From Pseudeuparius sepicola (Eukaryota; Arthropoda; Insecta; Coleoptera; Anthribidae): a stretch of 64,000 nucleotides of DNA. The stretch is taken from assembly GCA_963920635.1 (NCBI GenBank), contig OY987298.1, positions 118,162,035-118,226,034 of the forward strand, given 5' to 3'. Positions 12,514 through 24,800 of the stretch are shown here, piece after piece; positions within the stretch are counted from its first letter, which is position 1; each line of letters starts with the position of its first letter. A program made the translations under genes and the position numbers. The notes under the pieces are model-generated. The model saw only the letters and a list, made by a program, of their open reading frames with translations. It searched no databases and was not told the origin of the DNA.

Positions 12514-14670
12514 TATACCAAAATACCTAATCAAGCTGCTGAACTGAGAGTTGTCACTCTTGTGTTTTCTGGGATGCAGAATCAGCTCAAGGTGTCGCTT
12601 TGTACGTTTACCACAAAAGCTTCCACTTGTTGCTTTTGATCGTAACTTTTTTGAGGTTATCTCTTTGGTCTTGTAGAGTCATCATTTTTGTTAATATTTT
12701 ATTTCTATCCAGTATTGTTCAGAGATGCTTACTATATTCTCTTTGAACAGTGTTAAAAATTACTTATTGCAAGAACTGCACAACTTGATCTTGTTCTTTG
12801 TCCGTTATATTATTGTCCCATGAGGACTAAAGTAATGCAGCAAAACAGATCTGTATAAAAAGACCTAAGGTAGCTAGTTTAAGTAGGTACACAGTCTTGT
12901 TATAAACGCCTAGTCCGGTCCTGCCGGACCTCCTAGGTGTTTGTAGTCGCCCTCGCTTCTCAAAAAATTTAGTATGTAATGTAACGCTTTCCTTTGGTCA
13001 CGGCTAGCGGGCGCAGTTTTCGATATTTTAAGTCCAAATTTCGCCTGGGGCCGCAAAAAATAAGTGCCACATCGCCATTGAAGAGCGCCAGAAGCGGAAA
13101 AGCCGTTCCGCCGTTTGAGCCATTTTCCGATTTGGTACGCGCCGGTGACGGAGTCGAATTTGGAGCGCCGCGCCGAACAAGTAAAAGTAATGTCCCTATA
13201 TTAAAATCGAGCAACTCTGTCGTAAACAAGAGCACGTGGGCTGAGATATTCGCCAGTGCCGCACTGAGGCACGACCTGTATTTAATTTTAGTTTTACAAT
13301 AATTGGTTACACAAAAATATTTCGAAGAAATTATTGGCTTAATTAGAATGGTTCAAAACATCGATAAAATTATTTGTGGCAGTGTCTAAATAGCTGAAAC
13401 AACAAGATAGAACCGCGTACATATATTTTTGCGATCGAGTACGCCCCTGTTGCTAGGCTCGCTGAACACGTGGTTTTATTTACACCACGATTTTAGTTAT
13501 AGATATCGATCGAGGTATCCGCAAAAGAAAATTGGTTAGTTTTGTCTTGTTTGCTTTTCCGAGAATTTCTTTAATTTTCTGGCAGTATGGGCTTTTACTT
13601 GGTGAGTAGGTAGTATTCATCCGGTGAACAGGTAATAGCGCGATTGCTTTTACTGTACCTAACCTAACTTGATTGTATACAATGCTCTCGACGTCTTCTA
13701 TTTATTTCTTTTATTCGGGAAAGCTAGGCCAGAAGAAGCTTTTGAATCAGTCCATGAGAAATTTAAGTAGGCTTTTGCACTTGACGATGCAGCCCCTGTG
13801 GTGCAGAACATTGTCAAAAGTTAATGCGAAAAGTGCAAACAATTTCAGGTTATTTTAGATATGAGCAAACTCATGGAAAGAATTTACAGAATTCATTTAT
13901 TTCATCGTAGGTTCAAATCCCACAATATTCTTTGTCTTTTTTTTTAATTATCAACGAAAATGAAGATTTTATTTTTATTGTGTACTATGATCTAATGTCA
14001 TAATAGTAAACAATACAATCTGCATTTTTGTAGGTAAAAATAATAATCCTCGCTTTTTTATGCAAACGGAAAATTGAATTGCACACTCTTCTGCACGCGA
14101 GCGGCGCTTAAAATTCGCTTCTTTGGCACATTCATGGCATTTATATTATTCTTATATATTATTGACATGCATTTGAAAAACGTTTCATCTTCCAAATTGT
14201 GCCATTTTTGAGGCATTATTTATTTTGAATAAGGATGTAGAAATTAATTATTGTTTAGGATGGAAGGTAGAAAAAATACAGAAAATTGATCAGCTGTTAT
14301 TAACATTAATGAAGCTACGATTAAATACGCCTCACCTATATTTAGCACGGACATTTGCAGACTCACAAGTTTCAGGTGTTTTTATATGGGGATTGTCAAA
14401 AAATTATTAAAAAAAAAGACTTTTATCACGGAATGGTAGTAATGACAAAGATATATATCTTTGGTAATGACTATACCGGGAGTAGCAAAAAATGGTCAGT
14501 TCTTATTTCCATCTTCCGGTTTGACTGGAAGTGAGTATTACTTTGACAATTATGTTTTTTTTAATATGGATATTTCAAAAATTTTGCGAAAAATTTCTTG
14601 TACAGTTTTCGATTTTTATTTTGTCGCAAAAAATCCAAAAGGAAAAATCCGATTCTTTTTGTGTAGATCA
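12514..14670. other. Noncoding with hairpin and GC island
   Basis: 12560-12720 is the second copy of the repeat described at 9350. About 12904-12944 is a strong hairpin: AAACGCCTAG, then TCCGG-tcctg-CCGGA, then CCTAGGTGTTT. 12990-13265 is a CpG-rich island, open on both strands but without protein features. The rest to 14670 is AT-rich and I see no gene in it. Confidence 0.4.
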
Positions 14671-14679
14671 ATCTCAATC

Positions 14680-15065
14680 AGATATTTTTGAGGGACGCGT
14701 AAGATATGTATATGAGTATAGAGTATATAAATACTGATTTTTTTTGTGTAAATCAATGTTAGTCTCAAATATATTTTTGGAGGACACGTAGGGGATGTAT
14801 CTAGGAGTAGGTATAGAAAAAATATGTAAGGGTGCCGTGGGTAACGACAGTGGCGCCACAGAAAAATGTAAAGAAATTCTGTTTTTTTTTTACAATTATT
14901 CGGAACCTCAAAAATATTTGTTGGGAAACTCGTAGGGGATGTAGGAGTATCGAAAAAAACTGTATGGGTGCCGTAACAAACGACGATAGCTCAAAGAAGA
15001 AAATTCTGGAATTGTTGTGAAATCTTGTAGGGGTGCTGTGACAAGCGACAGTGGCATCGCAAAAA
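14680..15065 (+). repeat. Degenerate tandem repeat, ~110-bp unit
   Basis: About three imperfect copies of a unit containing a GGGTGCCGTGGGTAACGACAGTGG-like block (about 14830, 14966, 15031: GGGTGCCGTAACAAACGACG, GGGTGCTGTGACAAGCGACA) and a CTCGTAGGGGATGTAGGAGT-like block (about 14695, 14785, 14930). Between copies lie AT-rich spacers with long A or T runs. No coding. Confidence 0.6.
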
Positions 15066-15077
15066 AAAAATCCGCGT

Positions 15078-15136
15078 AGGCGTTTATATGCCTGCCGCGG
15101 TTTCAGCGCGGCGACAACTTGGCACCCCTCAAGTTG
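15078..15136. other. Three consecutive small hairpins, GC-rich
   Basis: Side by side: AGGC-gtttatat-GCCT (15078-15093), GCCGCG-gtttcag-CGCGGC (15094-15112) and CAACTTG-gcacccct-CAAGTTG (15115-15136), in a local GC-rich patch that follows the tandem repeat. The stems are perfect. This could be a structured RNA, a recombination or protein-binding site, or chance; no known RNA family was recognised. Confidence 0.4.
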
Positions 15137-15169
15137 GTGGCGCTCCGAGGTCGGTACTTGTTCAGTCCG

Positions 15170-16786
15170 TAGTCTAAGCTGTACCTTTATCAGAAGTAAA
15201 ACCTGGAATTCATAAAAAATATATATTTTTTAACTATAAACTTCTGCACGTCGCCCATAATATGTAATCGACATTTTATATAGTTAAAAAGCTTATTAAA
15301 TAACAATTAGGTACTTTTCACCCGCTTCTTGTCACTATGCACCAAAAGCGGGACGTCTGGTGCGTAATAATAAAAATAGATATTTTACCTGTTTGACTAT
15401 ATTATTTAATAATGCACCATTGTTCAACGCGGCCAATAACAAAATACTGCACACATTTTGTCTGACAAATACTTTTAATGGCTAAGTATTAATTTTAACT
15501 TTGAAGAGAAAACAGTTGTAAAAGACTTCTTAAAAAAACAGTACCGCACTTATCGCAGATGTATTATTTCTTTATACGATTAATAACAATAATAAGCCCC
15601 ACAATAACAGAGATAGTAGAAATGATAAAGAAGGATAGGAATATGATAAGTCTGTTATCAAAAAATCTGAAACCGCTTCTGCGGAAAAAAGTCAGCGCTA
15701 ACTAGCGCTATCCATTATTACGGCTCGTTCAATGCCCCTTATTGATAGTGACGCGCTGGCAGCGATTACATATTTGGGGCGCATTGAACGCAATCATTAG
15801 TGTGTAATAAGAATGTAGCCATAATAAGAAATTAATTAAGTATAAAAAGGAACATGTAAAGATGACGTTGTCACCATAAGAAAAGTTGTCACTAGGTATA
15901 TTTCCTATCGAAATCTAATCAGCTATTTTAAAGTAGTTTTAAAATACCTGACTTGTACTCGTAGTTCTTGGTTCATGTTATTAGATTTATTGACTTTTAT
16001 TGACGAATCAATTGTTTATCATTACGATTTATTTAAAAATCGAACAAATTTTAAACAAATAAATTCAGAAGCTTTGAAGAAGACTTAAGTAGGTAAATAA
16101 AATCGAAACGTCTGCTGAATGAATTGACTGTTGAATATTGTTACCTTATTGTCCGGAAGTAGAAATAAAATACATTTATTATTGCAGAAAGTTTTAGCTC
16201 GTATTATCTGCTAAGAGTTTTGGACCAATTTGTTTATTCATCCCCTTTTCCCCACCCTCCCTTGTCGCCGTTTTGCTCAAAATAAATCGGGACCATCTTA
16301 TTGCAAGCCAGGTACACGTAAGGGTTATCACATTTTAAGTCAATATCTTGTTGAATAATATATGTCGCAGTCTTATACCATAAATGAAAGTATTTTCCCT
16401 CAACCATTGTTTTTCGACGTTTTAGCACATAGTTGGAAATTTGGCGTGACGTTAATGTAAAAGTGTAAATTTAAAATTTCTACTTCCTACCGTGGCGCGC
16501 CTTTCTACTAAATAATCAAAAAGTTTACTCGAATAAAATAAAACAATGATTCAACTTAAAACGCTGATCATGTTATTGCAAAAACAAAACACGATCCAGC
16601 CATTGTGAAATTTCGGATTTAATACATAGAATGCCCGCTCACATATTCACATCAATTAACACAATACAAGTTACAAATTACGCTTTGAAAAAGTGTAATT
16701 TTCCTTCGCAATTAAAATTGTGCGATCGGAGAGTGGTAGGCCACGTTCGATATGAAATAATAATTATTCCATTTATACTTCCAGCA
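15170..16786. other. Noncoding, no gene seen
   Basis: AT-rich. One inverted pair CGTTCAATGCCCC (about 15727) and GGGGCGCATTGAACG (about 15776) encloses a 30-bp spacer. The 64-codon minus-strand open frame at 16234-16428 has no recognisable features. Confidence 0.4.
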
Positions 16787-16987
16787 TTAAATTTTATATT
16801 CAGTGTGAAGCCTCTCGGTGGGCGTGAAACGTGGAGAGCGTTCGGTGTGCATTAAATCTAATAATGTGCCCTCATTAACTTGGAAACATGATTTTGTCAT
16901 CAGTGGTGGATTCCCTCTATTACTACCCTGTTTGCTGGAATCAAATGGATTAATTATTGCTGGTGGGGTGGGCATGCCCATTAAAGG
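16787..16987 (-). CDS. Possible terminal exon of a host gene
   Basis: Unrecognised, but unusually protein-like for this window. After a pyrimidine-rich tract and an AG at 16988-16989, the minus strand stays open for 66 codons to a TAA at 16787. The peptide contains PLMGMPTPPAIINPFDSSKQ near its start and ends RLHTEYKI. It is hydrophilic and rich in Pro, Asn, Ser and Thr, like a cytoplasmic tail or linker, with no membrane segment or domain that I can name. It lies on the same strand as the Sidestep-like Ig exon at 48.2 kb and downstream of it, so a shared long-intron gene is conceivable but unproven. The opposite strand is also open here, so chance cannot be excluded. Confidence 0.35.
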   Translation of the reverse strand, partial: PLMGMPTPPAIINPFDSSKQGSNRGNPPLMTKSCFQVNEGTLLDLMHTERSPRFTPTERLHTEYKI

Positions 16988-17004
16988 CTGTTCTTCCCAA
17001 TAAA

Positions 17005-18865
17005 TTGAAATTTGAAGAAAAAAAACTACATAGAGTGGTTCTGAGCAACGAAATATTTTAATTTTGTAAAAAAGGCTCGTCCAAGACTTTATTAGGGGAC
17101 ACAAATTTAATTTTTCTATTGCAAATTATTGTAGATGTTGCTGCGGTCGAAAGAAGTTTTTCGTTCCGGTGACCTTGAAAAGTGGCGCAGCCGAATTGTC
17201 CTTCAATTTGTTCTTCAATCAAATTATGAGCTATAAACTAATTTTGAAAAATCCACAGTTTTTTAGTTTTAGCATCTTGAAGTTGGCAGTGCACGCATAT
17301 GTCTGTGCAAAATCTGTAGCAATTAATCCTAAGGTTAGTTCCAAAACAAAAAACGAGAAACTTAGAGAACAACTATCCCAAGATCTCACAGGGATGTTTT
17401 GTCATTTTAAATATACAGGTTGTCCCACAGACAATCCCAACCTCCCTTAACTTTTTATGTTTATGACATACAAAAAACTGTTCAAACAAAAGTTGTAGCA
17501 TATTACAAACAGTTCTTTGTGATCTACATATCTATATATTGTTCATAAAAGCGGTTTGTTGATAAAAAAAAACTCTGCTACTAGGCCAAAACAAAAGTAC
17601 CTCAATGTTAGAAACTGTCATTATTTGTGAAAGATCTGGATAGCGTTGAGAAAGAATACAGTCTTGCAGTTCCTCTTCTATTTTGCCTGCATTTACTTAA
17701 AATTTTCTTATTGAACCATGATTAAAATAAGAATAAACAACTTACACAGGTGAAAAACGCAAACGCAATTAAATAATAAAAACGCAAAACGCAATTAATA
17801 AAATTATTTTGACACTTTCTAACACTACTTGCTTTCTAACAGTTATACTTTTGTTTTGACCTACCTAAAAAACTGTTTTTTTATTAAAAAAACTTTTCGC
17901 CCTCCACCATCTTTGACCATTGTGCCTTTAAAACAACTCTTTCAGAAATTAGGGTAGTTGTAAGAACTCAAAAAATTAGTTTCGTGCTTTCAGTTTTGGA
18001 AATAATCTTAGGGTTGTCTACTACAGATTTAGTACGATAACTAAAAAACTGTTGACTTTTCAAAATGTATTTATAGTACAGTACAATAGAAATTAAATTT
18101 ATTTTTAGAAATGAGATTTCAACAAAAATAGAAGAGAGATTTTAACAAAAAATTACAATATGATATAATTATTATGACTATATTAATATAATACATTAAT
18201 TAGGTGTTTTAAGTAAAATACGAGGTAAATTTATAAATCTTAATTACAAATAATTAACTTCAAATTATTACAAAATTCCAAATTTGTTAAATTAAACTTA
18301 GAAAATAATAAAAATATTCAACAAAATGCTATCTATGTACAGGGTGATCCAAACTCGATATCTCGGCATATTTTTTGGAAAAAAGTGGAATAGTTGAATG
18401 AAGTGACATTTGTTAAGGAATAGTGTGTGCCATTACAGTTAAATTTTTAAAATGGTTTGTGATGTCACAACTCTCCTGAATATAGTGTTGTCAATCAAAT
18501 GCCAATCGAGACGCCACGGAGATGGTATTTTTTCTGCGAGTATTTTTTCTTATTGACAAATTTTTCTTATCTAGATAATGGCTTACAAGTCATTGACATT
18601 TTAATATGGTTATTTTATTTATTATACAAATGTTGGTTTATTCATTACTAATAAATTAAAGCATGAATGTAATATATAATACAGCAATAAGTACATAGTA
18701 ATGTTAGTGTAATTAAAATACCATTTACGATTCGACAACGGATGCATATATTGACTACTGAAGCTCAGGGATAACACCACATTTTTGGTTGGTATAGGTA
18801 CGTTATATTGTTGAAAAAGTTTTTTTTCAGTTTTTATACTTAAATACTTAAATTACACTCATATG
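17005..18865. other. Noncoding with solitary MITE ends
   Basis: Solitary TA-flanked ends: CAGGTTGTCCCACAGACAATC at about 17416 and CAGGGTGATCCAAACTCGAT at about 18341, both without a partner nearby. About 17440-17560 is related, in reverse orientation, to about 33140-33240 (AAACAAAAGTTGTAGCATATTA-like sequence), so both belong to one repeat family. No gene supported. Confidence 0.5.
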
Positions 18866-19332
18866 CAGGGTGTCCCATAAGTATTTCGACAAGGCTCTAT
18901 GGGATATTCCTAAGGCCAAAATAGATCGATTGAACCAAACCGAATGTTGCTAATTTGAAAACTAATGAAATAATAATAAAATTTCCAAGTTTCTGTTGTT
19001 TGTGCATTAGACAAAATATCTTCTTGAGCTCTAATTGAATTGGCCCTATTTACTATTTATGTCCACAATTCTTATCTGCTGTGAATGGCATCTTTGTAAA
19101 CAATAGACTTAAGGTGACCTCCAAAAATTAAAAATCAAGTGGGTTGAGGTCAGGGCTTCTTGCGGGCCAGGGAAACACACTGCCTCGACCAACTGTCGAT
19201 GTTGGACATAAAGAACATAAACTTTGACATTTTCAAGACCTTCGCATCAACCGTTCAGAACTAACCCAAATATCACTCTATTTTGGCCTTAGGGAAATCC
19301 CATAGAGCCTTGAGAAATAGTTATGGGGCATA
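18866..19332 (-). mobile_element. Decayed mariner-like transposon
   Basis: The ends are inverted: CAGGGTGTCCCATAAGTATT at the left, and GCCCCATAACTATTTCTCAA as the reverse complement of the right, both continuing through AAGGCTCTATGGGAT and AAGGCCAAAATAGA. The interior carries a broken minus-strand transposase 3' part. It is a deletion derivative of an autonomous element of the same broad superfamily as the one at 53.4 kb. Confidence 0.75.
18985..19200 (-). pseudogene. Mariner-like transposase fragment
   Basis: The minus strand encodes WPARSPDLNPLDF, the third-catalytic-residue block of Tc1/mariner transposases. After a frameshift it continues GHLKSIVYKDAIHSR, then further stop-interrupted C-terminal sequence (ANSIRAQEDILSNAQ). 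At least two stops and one frameshift make it dead. In the family, the DD(E/D) domain cuts and joins DNA at TA sites; here only the end of that domain remains. The order of blocks matches the intact transposase at 54.8-54.9 kb (SPDLTPMDFFLWGHLKNKVY). Confidence 0.75.
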
Positions 19333-19408
19333 ATGCATATAAATTCTACCTTATTTAGTAAAAAGGTCGTATTATAGTACACATAGTATGTCAAAAATAC
19401 ACCTTGTA

Positions 19409-20160
19409 CAGGTTGGTCCAATTGGTATTTCCCGAAGAGATAGACAAAAAATAAGAAAGGTGTCTAGGACTCAATTTCGAGAAAAGTAGAATGCCGAAAA
19501 CCGCATCTCGATATTTTGATTAGTTTAGGACACAAGGGGTGTTTCTCAATATGTCTCATTTTCTTCAAAGTCCTGGAACTTTTTTATTTGTCATTTCCTT
19601 TCATGTTTGTAAAAACATCCTTAAGGCACTTTTTATGTGTGATTTACTAAATTAGAGGGCAAGTTTCTAAATGTTTCCATTTTTGAGTTTTAAAGAAGTA
19701 TATATTTTTTAAAAGGTAAATCTTAATTAAAGTGATATACTGACATAACTTAAAAAAGGTAAACTACAGAAAAATGCGATCTTCACGAATAAATGCTACG
19801 CAAAAAATTGCACCAAAAATGTTGTCAGAGGAATGAAAAATATTCACAAAAACAAATTTAGGATTTCCCATTTAAAAAAATATATATTTTGTTATAAATC
19901 GAAAACGGAAACATTATCTGAAACTTAACTTAACATAAAAAAAAGTGCGTTAAGGAAGTTTTTTTATGAAAATGAAAAAAAATTACAATCAAAAATGAAG
20001 ATAATGTGACATTTTGAGAAACATTCTGTATCTCCTAAACTAATCAAGACATCGAGATGCGGTTTGCGGAATTAAACTTTTCTCGAAAATCGAGCAAGAC
20101 ACCTTAGCTACCTTTTTGTCGATCTCGTCGGAAAATAGGAGAAACCCCTAATACAACCTG
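19409..20160. mobile_element. Foldback MITE, 752 bp
   Basis: TA-flanked (19407-19408 and 20161-20162). The ends read CAGGTTGGTCCAATTGGTAT and its diverged complement ending CAACCTG. The arms are several hundred bp (shared: GACTCAATTTCGAGAAAAGT, CGCATCTCGATATTTTGATT) around an AT-rich centre. Noncoding. It ends 68 bp downstream of the stop codon of the secreted-protein gene and may supply its 3' end. Confidence 0.8.
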
Positions 20161-20227
20161 TACACTAATAAACATTTACTCACACTAATTCACATCACAT
20201 TGGAAATTATATCCAAAATATGGATAT

Positions 20228-21829
20228 CTAATCTTGAGTGACTGCTTCAAATTCAGATGTCCCGTTAATGTCAAACTGAACCTTATTAGTAGTTTCATTA
20301 CATTTTCCGAAAAACTTGGGCACGATGTTGATGTTGGTTTTATATACGAATTTCTTTACCGCATTGCACCAGTTCAGTAGTAGATTGAATGGCTCAGGCG
20401 TTGGGGAATGTCCGGAGTTCTTCATAACATTTTGTTTTTCCGCTTCTTGTTTCATGGTGGCCGGCGACACAACCATGCTCACTGTTGTCTGAGATTCTGT
20501 TGGATCTGGAATTTTGTCATCTAGATTAAAAGGTGGTTCATCGTCTTTTTTCATGGATAGAGCTGTACTGTATGGTTTTGGATACAGTTTGAACAACATT
20601 GGGCTTGGGTTGCCCACAGGTGCTTTTTGAGGTGTTCTTAAGTCAGGATCTGCCGGATCATCATTATTGGAAGTCGTATGAACCTTTGGATAGTTGCGGG
20701 GATTACTACTGTTTGAATCTGCTACCTTAAATATGAGTCTAGGGTTTGTAGAATTAATATTTGGTTCGTCCGAAATTTTGAAATTGAAGACATTCTCAGA
20801 TTTTCCAACGATTGGGCTTCTTGTAACTTTTTTATATAAAGTCGCCGGGATCTTTGTATCTACTTTTTTAGTTATAGGGTTATTGCCTATGTTAATCGAA
20901 GATGGATTAATTTCGCTTTTGCTAAATTCTGGGGAATCAAACTGATCAACTAGATTTGATGGAGCGTCTTCCGTGACATAATTGTTAGCGGTGTCGTTTA
21001 ATTTTGTGTTCGAGGCGACTGGATCCGTAATTTTTGTTTTATACAGTTGGACATCTGGAGGTGTCGTTGAAATAGGGAAAATTCCTAGTATACTATTTGT
21101 TGCTGTTGTGCCAAAGACGGGATTCTGACTGCCAAGATTAGAATCACTTTCTGGAACGCGATCTTTCTCGATAGTTTCGTTATTTTTGTTGTTGAAATTG
21201 TTCAAACATTTTTTTGGACTTAGTCTTATTGTAACTCGCTTACTGTTGCTCTGCGGTTCCTCTTCGTACTGTTTATTTAAAATTTCTCCCCAACCACACC
21301 GTCTGGTTTTATTCTTTTTAACTATGAAGCCATAGGATTCCGAAACTACGAAGTTTAGCGTTACATTGGCATTGAGTGTTGGTTCGAAAATTTCATATTC
21401 TTCAAATTTGGCTCCTTCTGCAAAGGCTCCTTCGACGAGAGGGGGATAATTTCCGGGAGTTTCTATTGTTATTTCATATTCTTTGAAAATGTTTTCATTG
21501 CCATTTTGGTCTTCGTAGATAGTAAATATTTCCCACCAACATATCATAGTTTTCACGTCGCGAATTTCATTGTAAAATAATACTCTAAGACTGTTTTTCG
21601 AAGTTTCTTGGAATTGGTTATTTTTTGTATCGTCCGAAAACCATAAATTTGAATCTATTAATTTTGGTTCAAAATCTTGGGCATTCTGAAAGTACAAGAA
21701 AAGCATTAAAATCTATAAAAAAAACTTGTGTGGGTAGTTTGGAGAAACTTCTTGGCACTGTTATAATAAACAAACTTTACTTACCAAAAAACGAATGCAA
21801 AGAAACGTAAGCATTAACAAACACTGCAT
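20228..21829 (-). CDS. Secreted protein of unknown function, two exons
   Basis: Exon 1 is 21829-21785 (ATG, 15 codons, MQCLLMLTFLCIRFL, a signal peptide). The intron is 21784-21686 (GTAAGT...TTGTACTTTCAG, 99 bp, phase 0). Exon 2 is 21685-20228 (485 codons and TGA or TAA-type stop), giving a 500-aa product. The likely signal cleavage is just after LNA. The first ~170 mature residues look folded (CWWEIFTIYEDQNGNEN, EYEITIETPGNYPPL, TLNFVVSESYGFIVKK). The middle is low complexity, rich in Asn, Ser, Thr and Pro, with several N-glycosylation sequons. A Cys-containing C-terminal block (LLNWCNAVKKFV ... FFGKCNETTNK) follows. I recognise no domain. The start was chosen because the alternative in-frame ATG of exon 2 lies upstream of the strong acceptor, inside the intron. 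A TATA box is 56-63 bp upstream. No canonical AATAAA was seen before the MITE at 20160. It may lie in an intron of a larger minus-strand gene. Confidence 0.8.
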
Positions 21830-21884
21830 TGTACAGTCAACTAATCACTTTTTAGACTAAAATAAAAGACCGTCGTTTACTTCA

Positions 21885-21892
21885 TTTTTATA
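21885..21892 (-). promoter_or_regulatory. TATA box of secreted-protein gene
   Basis: TATAAAAA on the minus strand, 56-63 bp upstream of the ATG at 21829. This predicts a start site near 21860 and a 5' leader of about 30 nt. Confidence 0.6.
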
Positions 21893-21899
21893 CAAATTG

Positions 21900-24800
21900 T
21901 AATATCTGTGGAAATCAACACAAACAATAAACAATAATAATATAGTACACCTTGAACGCATAATAGGTAAACAAATGGCCACTGCCATTGTCTTAAAGAG
22001 TGATTTATCATGTTTGAAATAGATACGAGTTTTGATTGATATTGAAAAAGTAAATCATATAGGACAGAGCATATAATATATAAACAATAATAATATGGAC
22101 ATTGACATCGGGTAAAGAGAAAAACTGTGAAAATTCTGGACAAGGTGCCGGATGAAGTACAAGGACTGATAATATTTTACATATTTTCCGAAAAGAATAT
22201 TTACTTAAATTCGCACTTCACACTTGACATGACATTTTTGGTTATTTACACCTTACCCTAACTCAGTCCGGGCACACACTGCATAAAACAACTTAAGTAT
22301 TAGAAAGTATAAAAAAGTACCTATTAAAAATTTAAAATTTTTAAACAATAGTTTCATCAAATTTTTAATAATAAATACCTAATTATTACTACCTGGAACC
22401 CCATAATTTCTACTGCGGCAAGATAAGCTTTAGACACAGCTTACCCTATGGCCTTATTGGGTTTAGTTAGATCTGCTAGAGCAGGACTTTAGACAAAAAA
22501 TAAAATAAACCTTAAACAGGGTGTCATCTACAAGCTATCGTGTTGGTTAACCACACCTACATTTTTATATAATTTTGAGGTGCACTCTCTGAAAAAACAA
22601 AATTAAGTTGCAATGTCTTTTAGAAAGTGCTCAATCATCAATTAAAAGAGGAGGAAAAAATAGTCGGGAAATTCATATACACACATTTTTGATTTATAAA
22701 ATCATGCCTTAAGAGGCGTTTGTATAACAGAAACTTGTCATTTTACCTTTTTTTTATTCCAACCGTAAACACGAAATTCCCAATCAATTTAGAGCGTAAC
22801 TATACGACTTGCAGTGCATATCCTCAAGACATGATCTGAGTATTTTTTGTATTCTTTTGAATGAGTTCCGTGGCGAAATCTCTTATAGTTTAAACATTAT
22901 GGGGAGGGGATGGGAAGGTTGATTAAAGCAAAATCATAATTTCGTCCCATTTTTCTAAATATCTTAAAAACTAGAAATCTTATACAAAAAATGACTTCAT
23001 CGCATGAAATAGCACAAAAATATACTAAAAATGATACTTCAAAAACTGAATTAATTTCGAGTCCGTGTATATTCTTGGAATATGATTTCTCGTAATTCAA
23101 AAGAAAACTATTTAGGTATCTTACGACTGATATCTGTAGGACAAAAATGCGCATTTAGTCATTGTCTTTCGAATCCCGTATAAGTTGCATGGCAAAATAT
23201 GCAATAGTTTTCGAAAAATCGAAAAAATCGATTTTTGGGAAATCAAATTTTGTTAATTTCTGCACCTGCACAGATTATCTAATTTTGGTTAATGTAAAAT
23301 AAACATTGTCAGTTAATGGGTATTTAATGTATTTTATACTCTCGCCGACTATGCATAACGTATTGAATTGGTTGCACAATAACTATTGTAATCCTAGTCT
23401 CTGCATAACTGCTATATAACAGATTCAGTTTATTCTAATACTACGAATCCGTATTAAACTCATAAAATATCAAGGGATTAATAATAATAATAATAATAAT
23501 AATAATGTCTGCGCCGATTAGCCTTCTTATGCTTAAAATATTTTCTGTCTTTCTGTCTGTAAATTGAAATGGAGACTGGCTTGTTTTGGACACATAAGGA
23601 GGCTTCTGTTGCAAAGCTACTTATTCTGTGGTAGAGGCCTCCGCCTTGAAAAAAAAAAATAGGAGCAATAATTTATAAGAGCATGTTTCTTTGAAATGAG
23701 ATAGTTTATAGGTATCGAAACATTAATCATTATTATAAAGTAAAATACTGATTAAAATTCTCCCCTACAAAAATTATTATTAAATTTACACAGGTAACGG
23801 AATACAACGCATAACTAAAACAATACATCACAAAGTGAATTACCATAATGTTTTTACTGCAAATAACTATGAAATAAATGCATCATATTGGGTCTGCAAA
23901 AATACCAAACACGTAATGTGAAAAACAATTTATTATGCGGTAGGTCATTAGCAATAAAAATATTTTTCCATTACTCGCCGAAACGAATATACATTTTTCA
24001 GGACAGCATGTAAATGAGAAAAAAAATATCCTACAAAATACAAAAACACGGGGCAGTTCATATTTCAGGCGGAAGGCCATAACGTTATATTCGGATTTTT
24101 TTATTTGCTTTCCTGCGATGCTTTCGGGCTAACTTGATTTGTTAGCTGTCATACGTTCCACGATGTTTAGTTTTAACAACAACCGGCAATGAGTATTTAT
24201 CAGTTTTTTATTATTAAGTACGATCTATCGGTTTAATTTGTATATAGTCGAGTCCGTAGGAATATGGAAAGGGTATTTTTAATATACTTCTTTGAAAACA
24301 CCTAATTTTAGAAATAATTTAAAATGGGCTTTTTTAGGCTAGCGCACGGAAACAGAGCACGGAAAAAGTCTTCCCTATCTCCGATTCTTTCCATGCACTG
24401 AATTCGTAAATGTTTGAATATTCAGATACATTTCTGTAATAGTTTTTGACGTTTTATCCACCTTATCCGACATAGACTAATTTGAAACTTTTCACCTTTG
24501 AAATAATTTGAGAGAAACCATGGAAACGGATGTTTTTTCGTTTTTATGTTTATATGTTTTCGTTTTCAAAGAAGCTCACGAGAATTCGTCACCCGCGTAC
24601 GGAAAAATCCTTATTTCCAGACTCGTAATGAAATATAATATTTCGTCATAACAGCGCTGGATTGATGTTGGAATCTTATAACAAAATAATACGGACTAAA
24701 TCGGTGCGCCGTCAAAAAAGTTATTAATAGTTTAAGGTAAAAATAGCAGTTATCAAAATATTTTTCGCTATATTCTCTTAAATATAACTCATCAGGATGA

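Noticed and set aside
12969..13302. Frames of 88 and 102 codons on both strands
   Set aside because: Same situation: a GC island open in several frames, no protein features.
13586..13606. Possible microexon (MGFYL) between TTTTCTGGCAG and GTGAGT
   Set aside because: Only 16 nt, with no neighbouring exon or frame to anchor it.
13835..13940. Possible tRNA: GTAGGTTCAAATCCCAC before a T run
   Set aside because: The T arm is plausible, but no matching acceptor stem, D arm or anticodon arm could be found upstream.
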